The position numbers and the translations under genes are program-made. This document shows, in pieces, positions 57,449 through 64,000 of a stretch of 64,000 bases of DNA. Numbering within the stretch: position 1 is the first letter of the stretch; each line of letters starts with the position of its first letter. The notes below the pieces were generated by a model. The model had not been told where the DNA came from. It saw nothing but the letters and a program-made list of their open reading frames with translations, and ran no database searches. Source of the DNA: Bog-756 sp963727075 (lineage in GTDB: Bacteria; Actinomycetota; Acidimicrobiia; Acidimicrobiales; RAAP-2); contig CAVSET010000006.1 in the NCBI GenBank assembly GCA_963727075.1, positions 620,001-684,000 of the forward strand, given 5' to 3'.

Positions 57449-57469
57449 TCCCGATCCCAAAGTGGGAAG

Positions 57470-57760
57470 ATGCACACAGCCATGAAGCGCCACCGACACA
57501 GCCCCGCCCAAGCCCTGCGCAAGGTCCGCGACGGTGAGCGGCTGCTCAACGAAGGACAGGACCTAACCCAGGTCCTCCGACAGCTCGAGATCTCCGAGTC
57601 AACCTGGGTGCGCTGGCGGGCCCAGTACGCCGGCATGAAGGGCGAGGACATGAAGCGTCTGAAGGAGCTGGAGATCGAGAACAAGCGGCTCAAGAAGCTC
57701 CTGGCCGAGGCCGAGCTCGACAAGGCGATGCTGAAGGAGCTGGCAGAGGGAAATGTTTGA
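57470..57760 (+). CDS. IS3-family transposase OrfA
   Basis: 96 residues. The HTH segment reads HSPAQALRKVRDGERLLNEG and LEISESTWVRWRAQYAGMKG; a leucine zipper follows (LKELEIENKRLKKLLAEAEL). It ends with the TTGA overlap with orfB, the usual IS3 arrangement that allows -1 or coupled expression of the fused transposase. ATG 57482 is an alternative start. Confidence 0.85.
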   Translation: MHTAMKRHRHSPAQALRKVRDGERLLNEGQDLTQVLRQLEISESTWVRWRAQYAGMKGEDMKRLKELEIENKRLKKLLAEAELDKAMLKELAEGNV

Positions 57761-58876
57761 TCACCCCGGAGCGCCGTCGACGGGCCGTGTCCGCCCTGAC
57801 CGAGCGCTTCGGTGGTCTCCGAACGAAGGGCCTGCTCGGTGGTCGGCCAGCCCGCTCGACCCAGCGGAGCTGTCGGCGACCGACGAGCGACAGCGAGGCC
57901 AAGCTCCGCCGTCGCCTCCGCCCGATCGCCAAGACCCATCCCCGCTGGGGCTGGAAGAAGGCCCACGACGTCCTCCGCCGCGAGGGCGTCGCCCTCAACC
58001 GCAAACGGACCCGGCGCCTCTGGCGCACCGAGGGCATCAGGCGGCCGGTGACCTGCAAGAAGCGCCGACGCCTGCACCAGCACACCGCCCTCCGCCTGTC
58101 GGCGCGGCGGCCGAACGAGGTCTGGGCTAGCGATTTCCAGTTCGACGAAACGGTCGACTGGCGACGGATCAAGCTCCCCAACATCGTGGACGAGTTCACC
58201 CGTGAGGCCCTGGCCACCGACGTCGCCCGTTCGAGCACCGCCGACGACCTCGTCGAGATCAGCGAGCGCCTGGTGGCCGAACGCGGTGCACCGACCTACG
58301 TGAGGATGGACAACGGGCCCGAGCTCACCGCCTGGGCGCTACGAGAGTGGTGCCGGCTGTCGGGAACGACCACCCTGTACATCGAGCCCGGCTCGCCCTG
58401 GGAGAACGGCCGGCTCCGGGACGAGCTCCTCAACGTCGAGGAGTTCGGATCACTCACCGAGGCCCGCATCGTTGTCGAAGCCTGGCGAAAAGGAGTACAA
58501 CACCTGGAGGCCCCACTCGTCGCTCGGCGGGCTGACGCCCGAAGAGTTCAGCGGGTGGACCATCAACTGGGACCCCGGCACGTCGGTTCCCGCAATGAGC
58601 ACACCCCAACAGTTACCCGCCACAATGACAGGAGCACCGATCTCAGAACGGATCCCGTATCGGGTGATATGTGAGAAATCTGGCTCAGTGTCGGACGTCG
58701 GGCCAGTTGCAGCAGACTTGTCATCGAGCTCGGGTCAAGGGTTAGTCCCGCGGACCGGGTTCTTCCGTCTCGACTGGACACTCAGGTTCAGACACACCAC
58801 CGTCACTATCGACAGCCGTACGTACGAGCTTCGGTGGGGAGCGCACTACTTTTCGCTCGAGATCCACTCAAATTAG
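57757..58876 (+). CDS. IS3-family transposase OrfB, one frame break
   Basis: DDE integrase-fold transposase. The HTH_21 region includes HPRWGWKKAHDVLRREGVAL. Catalytic residues are in VWASDFQFDET (first D), VRMDNGPELTA (second D) and GSPWENGRLRDELLNVEEF (E). Near 58492 one extra base breaks the frame before EYNTWRPHSSLGGLTPEEF, so the element may be inactive or the base an error. The last 60 residues differ from typical OrfB ends. Confidence 0.8.
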
Positions 58877-60017
58877 CGGCCAGATCGTGCGCAGCACCAG
58901 CCGAGATCATTCTCATCCCGCTGAGCACGCTCACCGGGCTGAGCTGGTTCACGTTAGTGCTGTTTCCAATTTGACCTTTGGCGTTGTCGCCACAGGCCCA
59001 CACCGTGCCGTTCCTGTCCAAGAACAAGGAGTACTGACCACCTCCCAGTGCTTGAGTCAATGCCGGCATACCTGGCACCGGAGTGGCAGTTGGCACGATA
59101 CCAGTGTTTCCGAGCCCACACTCGCCTTCTTGATTGTCACCCCAGCAGTAGGCGACCCCCGCCGCATCGAGAGCAAGTGTATGGCCGTTGAACCCAGTGC
59201 CGCCCGCATCGATTGCACTGAACGCCACACCGTTCTGCACGACTGGGGTTGGAGTGGTCACGTACTTCGCGGACATCCCGCAGCCACATTGTCCGAGATT
59301 GTTCTCGCCCCATCCGTATGCTTGGCCACGGACCAGGAGTGCCGAGGCGAAGCCTCCTGTCGTCATCTGCACCCCGATTGAAGACCCACCGGTGAGGCTG
59401 CTCAGGCCAACATTGACCATGGGCGTCGCGATGTTACGAAGGTCGGTTGGCAAGGCCAGATCGCCTTCTAGGTTGTCTCCCCACTCGTAGATAGTGCCGC
59501 CGCACGTCAATGCGAACATGTGAGAGGCAGCGGCGGCGACCTGCACTACTCCGAGCCCATTGAGGGTGCGAACTTCCTGGGGCGTCGTATAGAGATCCGT
59601 GTTCGGATCGCCCAAACCAAGGTCTCCATGGCCATTGTGACCGACGGTCCACACAGTGGTGTCTTGCGGACACACTCCGGGTGAGATGCCAGAGGGTGCT
59701 TCGAGGAAGACGAAGTTGTCATTGCCGTCCGCGACTTGGACGACGCTCTGAACAACTGGTATTTGCTGGAGCCTTGACGTCGCCCAGGGCAGTCCCCAAG
59801 CTTCAACGGTGCGGTCGGCGTTGATCGCCGTGTTGCCAGTCTTGCCGGCGTCGATGCCGATCTCACCTGTGACCATCTGCTGACCTGTGAGAAGCGCGGG
59901 AAACGAGACACCGTTACCCCAGTGGTAGGTCGCAGTTGCAGGCAGCGGTAAACACGCGGTCGTCGCCCAGGCCGCGAGCACACACGCGATGACGAGAACA
60001 CGCTGGCGAGGCCGCAT
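58806..60017 (-). CDS. RCC1-repeat lipoprotein
   Basis: About 403 residues, intact. The signal peptide with lipobox (ACVLAAWATTA|C) precedes six or seven RCC1-like repeats: TVWTVGHNGHGDLGLGD, GTIYEWGDNLEGDLALP, GQAYGWGENNLGQCGCG, GVAYCWGDNQEGECGLG, GTVWACGDNAKGQIGNS. It folds as a surface beta propeller. It shares the fold with the 43341 gene but differs in sequence. The 3' end overlaps antisense with the transposase tail. ATG 60017 is preceded by AAGGGTGGG. Confidence 0.78.
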   Translation of the reverse strand: MRPRQRVLVIACVLAAWATTACLPLPATATYHWGNGVSFPALLTGQQMVTGEIGIDAGKTGNTAINADRTVEAWGLPWATSRLQQIPVVQSVVQVADGNDNFVFLEAPSGISPGVCPQDTTVWTVGHNGHGDLGLGDPNTDLYTTPQEVRTLNGLGVVQVAAAASHMFALTCGGTIYEWGDNLEGDLALPTDLRNIATPMVNVGLSSLTGGSSIGVQMTTGGFASALLVRGQAYGWGENNLGQCGCGMSAKYVTTPTPVVQNGVAFSAIDAGGTGFNGHTLALDAAGVAYCWGDNQEGECGLGNTGIVPTATPVPGMPALTQALGGGQYSLFLDRNGTVWACGDNAKGQIGNSTNVNQLSPVSVLSGMRMISAGAAHDLAANLSGSRAKSSALPTEARTYGCR

Positions 60018-60137
60018 CACCCACCCTTTCGAAACCGCCCTTGACGGCACCCATAGAATAGAACGGACCTATCAAAATTGCGAATGGGCTAAACGAGATT
60101 CTTCAGCCGAGGTCCGATTGCCGCACCGAGGTCAGTT

Positions 60138-60623
60138 GATCTGCGCGAACTGGCTGCTGGACTACATCCGACGCTCCTCGTCAAAGGCGGCCTGACGGCT
60201 GCTCTGGAAGCTCTAGGGGCAAGGAGTAGCCTCCCCCTGCAGGTCCGGGGGACCGGCAATGAGCGCTACTCGAGGGCGATCGAAGCTGCTGCCTATTTTG
60301 TTATCGCTGAGGCACTTTCCAATGTCGCCAAGCATGCTCAAGCATCCCGTGCCGAAGTGGAGGTGGCAGAACGGAATGGACACTTGGTGATCGTCGTGCG
60401 TGACGATGGAGTCGGGGGCGCGAACCGCGACCAAGGGAGTGGGATTCGGGGGCTTGAAGACCGGATCGAAGCCTTGGGAGGAACACTCGAACTGGAGAGT
60501 CCGGTAAGCAGGGGGACACTCCTTTACGCTTCCCTCCCCCTTTCAATTTTCCGGTTCATGACTATGGCAGCTTCAGTATGGGCGAGTCAGCTCAGATCTG
60601 CCGATCGACCCGCTGGCCTGTAG
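60138..60623 (+). pseudogene. C-terminal fragment of a NarL-type histidine kinase
   Basis: Starts abruptly at DLRELAAGLHPTLLVKGGLT, the point where the 57098-57448 fragment stops. It then gives a complete HATPase domain: N-box AEALSNVAKHAQA, G1 VRDDGVGGA, G2 GSGIRGLEDRIEALGG, and RGTLLYASLPL. No start codon or sensor part is present. It is on the strand opposite to the N-terminal fragment. Confidence 0.7.
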
Positions 60624-60659
60624 AAGGATGAAAGTTGCATGGCCTGAGCCTGTGACGGG

Positions 60660-60984
60660 CCTATACGCCTGCAATTGGCGAACAGGGAGCCAGTCTGGTG
60701 CGCTCAACTCATGAAGCTGACGATGGAGAGCGGCCAATACCCCGCCTTGACGGGAGATCGTCCATGGGCGTTCGGCCATGTGGCTCCATGACCATGTTGA
60801 GGCCGTCGTTGCTCACCTGCTCGACAGCGGGTACGGGATATCCCTGCGATCGGACGTACTCCATGATACGGACCTCTTCGATCAAGGAGCGTCTCGCCCG
60901 AGAGCGTCGAAGCACGAGCCCAGGGCCATACTCGACGATGTCGGAGTCTCGGCCGGCGGCGAGCAGGGGCCCTGGGTTCATCAT
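60660..60984 (-). pseudogene. Truncated APH-family phosphotransferase
   Basis: N-terminal kinase-like lobe: PLLAAGRDSDIVEYGPGLVL, RRSLIEEVRIMEYVRSQGYP, NMVMEPHGRTPMDDL. After one break near 60765 it continues LAALHRQLHELSAPDWLP, then similarity ends. The HLDLHPDN catalytic loop is absent, so it cannot phosphorylate. ATG 60984. Confidence 0.65.
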
Positions 60985-61071
60985 CCGACCCAGGGTAGGG
61001 GCTCGAGAGGTCCGAAGCTGCCCTCGGACTCGGCTATGGCTAGCCCGGGATGGGTCCGACATAATGCGCCC

Positions 61072-61686
61072 GTGGGATTCTATGGCGACCAGATCCTTCC
61101 TCGGTTCACGAACCAGATACTCGCCGGGAAGGAGTTCACGAAGGTCCGAGCCCGAGTTGCCGCCGGACTGACTGGTGAGGTCTTGGAAGTCGGATTCGGC
61201 TCGGGCCTCAACGTGCCCCACTACCCGACCCAGGTCGAGCATGTTCTCGCCGTTGATCCGGCGACGGTAGGGCGCACGCTGGCCTCCAAGCGGGTGGCGA
61301 CCAGTCCGGTACCGGTGGACTATGTCGGCCTGGACGGAGCGTCGCTGCCTGTCGATGGCGGGAGCATCGACCACGTGCTCATCACCTGGACGATGTGCAC
61401 CATCCCCGACGTCGACAGCGCCCTTGGCGAGATTCACCGAGTCCTTCGCGGCGGAGGCCAGATGCACTTCGTCGAGCATGGCCGCTCGCCCGACCCGACG
61501 GTAGCCAAGGTGCAGGACCGCCTCACACCCTTCCAGCGTTGGTGGGCAGGTGGGTGCCACCTCAACCGGCCCATCGACCGACCCATCGACCAAGCGGGGT
61601 TCGCCGTGTCCCGGATGGACACCTACTACATGAGGGGTCCGAAGTCGATGGGCTACATGTTCGAGGGGGTGGCCACCAAGGCTTGA
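61072..61686 (+). CDS. Class I SAM-dependent methyltransferase
   Basis: 204 residues, intact. VLEVGFGSGLNVPHYP is motif I, LAVDPATVGR motif II, LPVDGGSIDHVLITWTMCTI motif IV, LRGGGQMHFVEHG motif V. It resembles METTL7/UbiE-like small-molecule methyltransferases; substrate unknown. GTG 61072 with CATAAT a few bases upstream suggests a leaderless transcript. Confidence 0.8.
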   Translation: MGFYGDQILPRFTNQILAGKEFTKVRARVAAGLTGEVLEVGFGSGLNVPHYPTQVEHVLAVDPATVGRTLASKRVATSPVPVDYVGLDGASLPVDGGSIDHVLITWTMCTIPDVDSALGEIHRVLRGGGQMHFVEHGRSPDPTVAKVQDRLTPFQRWWAGGCHLNRPIDRPIDQAGFAVSRMDTYYMRGPKSMGYMFEGVATKA

Positions 61687-61705
61687 CCGGTCGTAGTCTC
61701 CGAGC

Positions 61706-62347
61706 ATGAGTGAGGCCCCCCTATCTGGCGGTGAGCGGGCAGGGCACTGGGATGCGGCTTACGAGGCCCGCGGGTCCACCGGTGTCAGTTGGTTTCAGCC
61801 CACGGCCGCCACTTCGATCGAGTTGATCGAACGCTTGGAGATTCCCAAGACGGCGGCGATCATTGACATCGGTGGTGGAGCCTCAGTGCTGGCCGATGGG
61901 CTCCTAGACCGCGGATTCACCGACATATCGGTCCTCGATGTGTCCAAGGCGGCACTGGCAGAGGTTCGTCAGCGGCTGGGCGCTCACTCCCCCCTATCAC
62001 TGCTCCAGGAGGATCTACTGGCCTGGAGTCCCGAGCGCCCCTACGACCTGTGGCACGACAGGGCCGTATTTCACTTCCTGGTCGATTCGAGTCACCGAGA
62101 GACGTATTTGAAGACACTTCGTTCGGCTCTGGGTCCCGAAGGGTTTGTCATCATGGCCACCTTCGCCGCGGACGGCCCCGAGTACTGCTCTGGCTTACCG
62201 GTAGCACGGTACTCATCCGCCGATTTGGCCATGGTGCTCGGTACCCAGTTTCAGGTCCTTGAAGCCTTCGGGGATCATCACGTCACGCCGGCCGGGGTTG
62301 AGCAGCCGTTCACGTGGGTGGCCGCCAGACACATCCACCCGAATTGA
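61706..62347 (+). CDS. Class I SAM-dependent methyltransferase
   Basis: 213 residues, intact. ARGSTGVSWFQPTAATSIEL, IIDIGGGASVLADGLLDRGF (motif I), ISVLDVSKAAL (motif II) and YDLWHDRAVFHFLVD (motif IV). The SWFQ start and DRAVFHF block match a methyltransferase group common in actinobacteria and related to thiopurine-type enzymes. It starts 19 bp after the previous methyltransferase, so it is probably co-transcribed. Confidence 0.82.
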   Translation: MSEAPLSGGERAGHWDAAYEARGSTGVSWFQPTAATSIELIERLEIPKTAAIIDIGGGASVLADGLLDRGFTDISVLDVSKAALAEVRQRLGAHSPLSLLQEDLLAWSPERPYDLWHDRAVFHFLVDSSHRETYLKTLRSALGPEGFVIMATFAADGPEYCSGLPVARYSSADLAMVLGTQFQVLEAFGDHHVTPAGVEQPFTWVAARHIHPN

Positions 62348-62639
62348 GGACTGGAGACGGCCGAACCCAAAGGCCTGGTCCCCGCACCCGACGGCCACGG
62401 TCCCGAAGCGCCGTCGTCCTGTGCTGGGCACTGGCATTGCGTTGTATGACCCTTGGTGCCGTGGAACGACGAGCCGTCGGTGGCGGACTCCCGACCTGGC
62501 CCGAAGTGGCACTGGCGAGGACGGCGATCTACCGAGGCACCCGGTGATGCTCTCGGTCACCGCAGAGCGCGCCGGTCGGGCCTGAGGTCCCAGCTGCCGG
62601 CATCAGCACATCCAAGGTGGTCTGGAGCGATCGGCTCAG

Positions 62640-62936
62640 CTACATCTCCTCTTCGCGGGTGACGTCGAGATTGCGGAAGGTCGGAGGGCTGTCACAGAGC
62701 TTGGCTAGCTGATCGGCGAACGCGGCTGTCTCTGGCCGGTTCGAATTCTCCATGGCCGCCTCGTAGGACGGGAACTCGACGATGTGAATGTACGTGCGCT
62801 CATTGTCCCGGTCTCGACCTTGGGTGGCCCGGGTCGGCGTGCGGACGCCACTGGTCTTGGCGAGCCATTCGTCGAGAGTCCGGTTGAACGCGTCGATGTC
62901 GCCGGTCCTGAATTCGATTAGTTGAACGAATTTCAT
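62640..62936 (-). CDS. Hypothetical protein (ABM-like)
   Basis: 98 residues, intact: MKFVQLIEFRTGDIDAFNRT, then NERTYIHIVEFPSYEAAMEN and FADQLAKLCDSPPTFRNLDV. A single ferredoxin-like dimeric barrel repeat is likely. No function is known. ATG 62936. Confidence 0.6.
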   Translation of the reverse strand: MKFVQLIEFRTGDIDAFNRTLDEWLAKTSGVRTPTRATQGRDRDNERTYIHIVEFPSYEAAMENSNRPETAAFADQLAKLCDSPPTFRNLDVTREEEM

Positions 62937-63302
62937 TCTTGCCTCCCAAATAGCCGCCTGATGATGCCCGACCATACCGCGACCTGGCCGGCTCGTGACC
63001 GGGCCGGCTTCGGGGTGGAGATCTTTGGCCATCTGCCCTCGCCCAGAAGTGCCCATCCGGGGGGATCGGTGGGTATGCCGCTGTCAGCGTTCGAGAGCAA
63101 CTGTGGATCGCCTGAACCCGCTCGAGGTTCGAGGACACCCAGATGATTGAAGAGGAGCGACGCTTTCGACGTCCGGGGTGGAGGTCCAGCCCATCCTCCG
63201 GTGGATCCCCACGGAAGCTCAGAAGCACCGATGGCGTCGGGGCGCTTTCGGGACCTGTCCGGATGCGACTGACCCGCGGTCGGAGCGTGAGACAATGGGG
63301 TC
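62937..63302. other. No supported gene
   Basis: Spacer between divergent genes. Short frames on both strands lack similarity. TTGAACGAATTTCATTC next to 62936 is AT-richer and may include the minus-strand ribosome site and promoter. Confidence 0.35.
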
Positions 63303-63704
63303 ATGGCTACGCAGTCAGGTGCCCGAATCGGCCGACGCCGCCACGCCTTCGAGAGTCGCGATCCGGATTCCCTTTCGCCACTGCTCGCTCCCGATGTTCG
63401 TTGGGGTGACGACGATCACCCCAACAAGTGCCGCAATCGGCAAGAAGTGCTGGCCCCATTCTCTCGGGTGTTGCGTCAGCGTGACATAGATGCCGGTACC
63501 GGGGAAATGGTCCAGGGACCGAACGCCACCCTCGGTGGGCTCGACGTTCGTTGGGCCGGATGGGGCGAAGAGTCGCTGTCTCACGTCTACCTGCTTTGCC
63601 ACGACTCGATCACGGAGATTCGCAGGTGCGACGACTGCGAGAGCGCAACCAACGGGGTGAGTTGTAATGGAGATGCGCTGTGCGGAATGTGGGTGCCTTG
63701 TTGA
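63303..63704 (+). CDS. SnoaL/NTF2-like protein
   Basis: 133 residues. HAFESRDPDSLSPLLAPDVR, DVRWAGWGEESLSHVYLL and HDSITEIRRCDDCESA match the NTF2-like fold (strands and the conserved IxEIRRxDD edge). The final 25 residues run into another gene that starts inside it in a different frame. ATG 63303. Confidence 0.65.
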   Translation: MATQSGARIGRRRHAFESRDPDSLSPLLAPDVRWGDDDHPNKCRNRQEVLAPFSRVLRQRDIDAGTGEMVQGPNATLGGLDVRWAGWGEESLSHVYLLCHDSITEIRRCDDCESATNGVSCNGDALCGMWVPC

Positions 63705-63789
63705 CGCTGGTGAAGTCGTCGAACGGTGCGGCGACCCTGAATGCTGTTGTAAGAACCTGCCGAACACAACAGTGACGCGCAAGAGATGA
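63667..63789 (+). CDS. 40-residue cysteine-rich peptide coupled to arsC
   Basis: Encodes MEMRCAECGCLVDAGEVVER then CGDPECCCKN, eight cysteines in 40 residues, arranged as CxxCxC and C(x4)CCC. It likely binds a thiophilic metal or metalloid (or zinc). Its TGA overlaps the ATG of the arsC-like gene (ATGA 63786-63789), and it overlaps the preceding SnoaL gene by 38 bases. Overlap on both sides supports a real gene despite its size. Confidence 0.6.
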   Translation: MEMRCAECGCLVDAGEVVERCGDPECCCKNLPNTTVTRKR

Positions 63790-64000
63790 CGAGCACAAAG
63801 CCTGTCGTCCTGTTCCTCTGTATCCACAACGCCGGGCGAAGTCTGGCCGCCCGAGTTCTGCTTGATCACTATGCCGAAGATCGGATCCGGGTCGAATCGG
63901 CCGGCTCTGAGCCTGGAGACAAGTTGAACCCTTCGGTGGTCACAATTCTCACCGAACGTGGACTTGATCCGAGCCAAGAGTTCCCGAAGCCGTTGACTGA
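63786..64000 (+). CDS. arsC: Arsenate reductase/low-molecular-weight phosphatase-like, 3'-truncated
   Basis: The first 71 residues are present. VVLFLCIHNAGRSLAARVLL is the P-loop-like start of LMW tyrosine-phosphatase-fold arsenate reductases (C-x-H-N-x-x-R-S), with ESAGSEPGDKLNPSVVTILTERGLD following. HN in the loop and the absence of a fused domain favour ArsC or arsenate-mycothiol transferase. The window ends inside the gene. Confidence 0.82.
   Translation, partial: MTSTKPVVLFLCIHNAGRSLAARVLLDHYAEDRIRVESAGSEPGDKLNPSVVTILTERGLDPSQEFPKPLT

Larger units (their letters stand above)
57441..58876 (+). mobile_element. IS3-family insertion sequence
   Basis: Contains overlapping orfA and orfB transposase genes. 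The left end near 57441 (TGAGCATCCCGATCCCAAAG) looks like an IS3 terminal sequence and abuts the truncated kinase. No matching inverted end was found to the right, so the right boundary (between about 58640 and 58880) is unsure and may be lost. A 39-base relic of a related element is at 22232. Confidence 0.75.

Noticed and set aside
58472..58876. Separate gene at the 3' end of the transposase
   Set aside because: Its first 40 residues are plainly the continuation of OrfB (EYNTWRPHSSLGGL) after a one-base break.
60709..61707. Minus-strand 332-codon frame covering a methyltransferase
   Set aside because: Only its last 90 codons show similarity (phosphotransferase fragment). The rest is antisense to a clear methyltransferase.
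62736..62752. GGTTCGAATTC resembling a tRNA T-loop
   Set aside because: Lies inside a conserved coding frame on the minus strand with no cloverleaf around it. No tRNA or rRNA gene was found in the window.

Overview
The window is GC-rich (about 70 percent) chromosomal DNA from an actinomycete-type bacterium. Support comes from a complete Pup-proteasome locus, WhiB, two GAF-ANTAR regulators, DUF4193, a deazaflavin (F420) oxidoreductase and a MhuD-like enzyme. The local gene set, the RCC1-repeat and GYWLVASDGG-repeat secreted proteins, and the absence of mycobacterial pafBC next to pafA would fit an uncultured Acidimicrobiia-like lineage. That taxon is inference.

Layout. 1-5.8 kb holds the pupylation machinery: mpa/ARC (cut by the window start), dop, pup, prcB, prcA and pafA, tightly packed and mostly overlapping. 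5.9-12.6 kb holds two tandem signal peptidases, tatA/B, tatC, a Ski2/HelY-type helicase and a double-domain ThyX-like protein. A hairpin-rich non-coding stretch follows. 13-21 kb has DUF4193, a GNAT, a conserved minus-strand protein, a membrane HtrA protease, a nitroreductase, a DUF1330-like protein, an MBL hydrolase and two small zinc proteins. 21.2-25.9 kb is lower in GC and carries a methyltransferase, a broken sulfotransferase, a glycosyltransferase and an IS3 relic. It looks like a small, partly decayed island.

26-36 kb contains an aldolase and a minus-strand operon of MerR regulator, nuclease-like protein, gcvT, gcvPA, gcvPB and an F420-type oxidoreductase. After these come the MhuD-DUF2889-lipoprotein overlap operon, a Ser/Gly repeat protein, a gamma-carbonic-anhydrase-like protein and an amidohydrolase. 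36.5-48.1 kb is the most unusual part. A FGly-type sulfatase, a processive membrane GT2, a sulfatase-like enzyme fused to a HlyD-type adaptor, a large secreted RCC1/MBG/repeat protein and two GH26-like secreted enzymes together look like a surface-glycan synthesis, modification and trimming module.

48-64 kb is accessory. It has a metal-type BlaI regulator with a cysteine-rich N-terminus and its membrane operon, two GAF-ANTAR proteins, WhiB, a lipoprotein gene with an in-frame stop, an IS3-family element, two halves of a histidine kinase on opposite strands, a truncated phosphotransferase, two methyltransferases and, at the edge, an arsC-like gene coupled to a 40-residue cysteine-rich peptide.

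Quality caveat. Nearly every conserved gene in the first 19 kb is broken by single-base frame breaks that are repaired by removing one base. Because these hit housekeeping genes (tatC, pafA, prcA) all at once, I treat them as sequence or assembly errors and annotate whole genes across them. From 19.5 to 46 kb most genes read intact.
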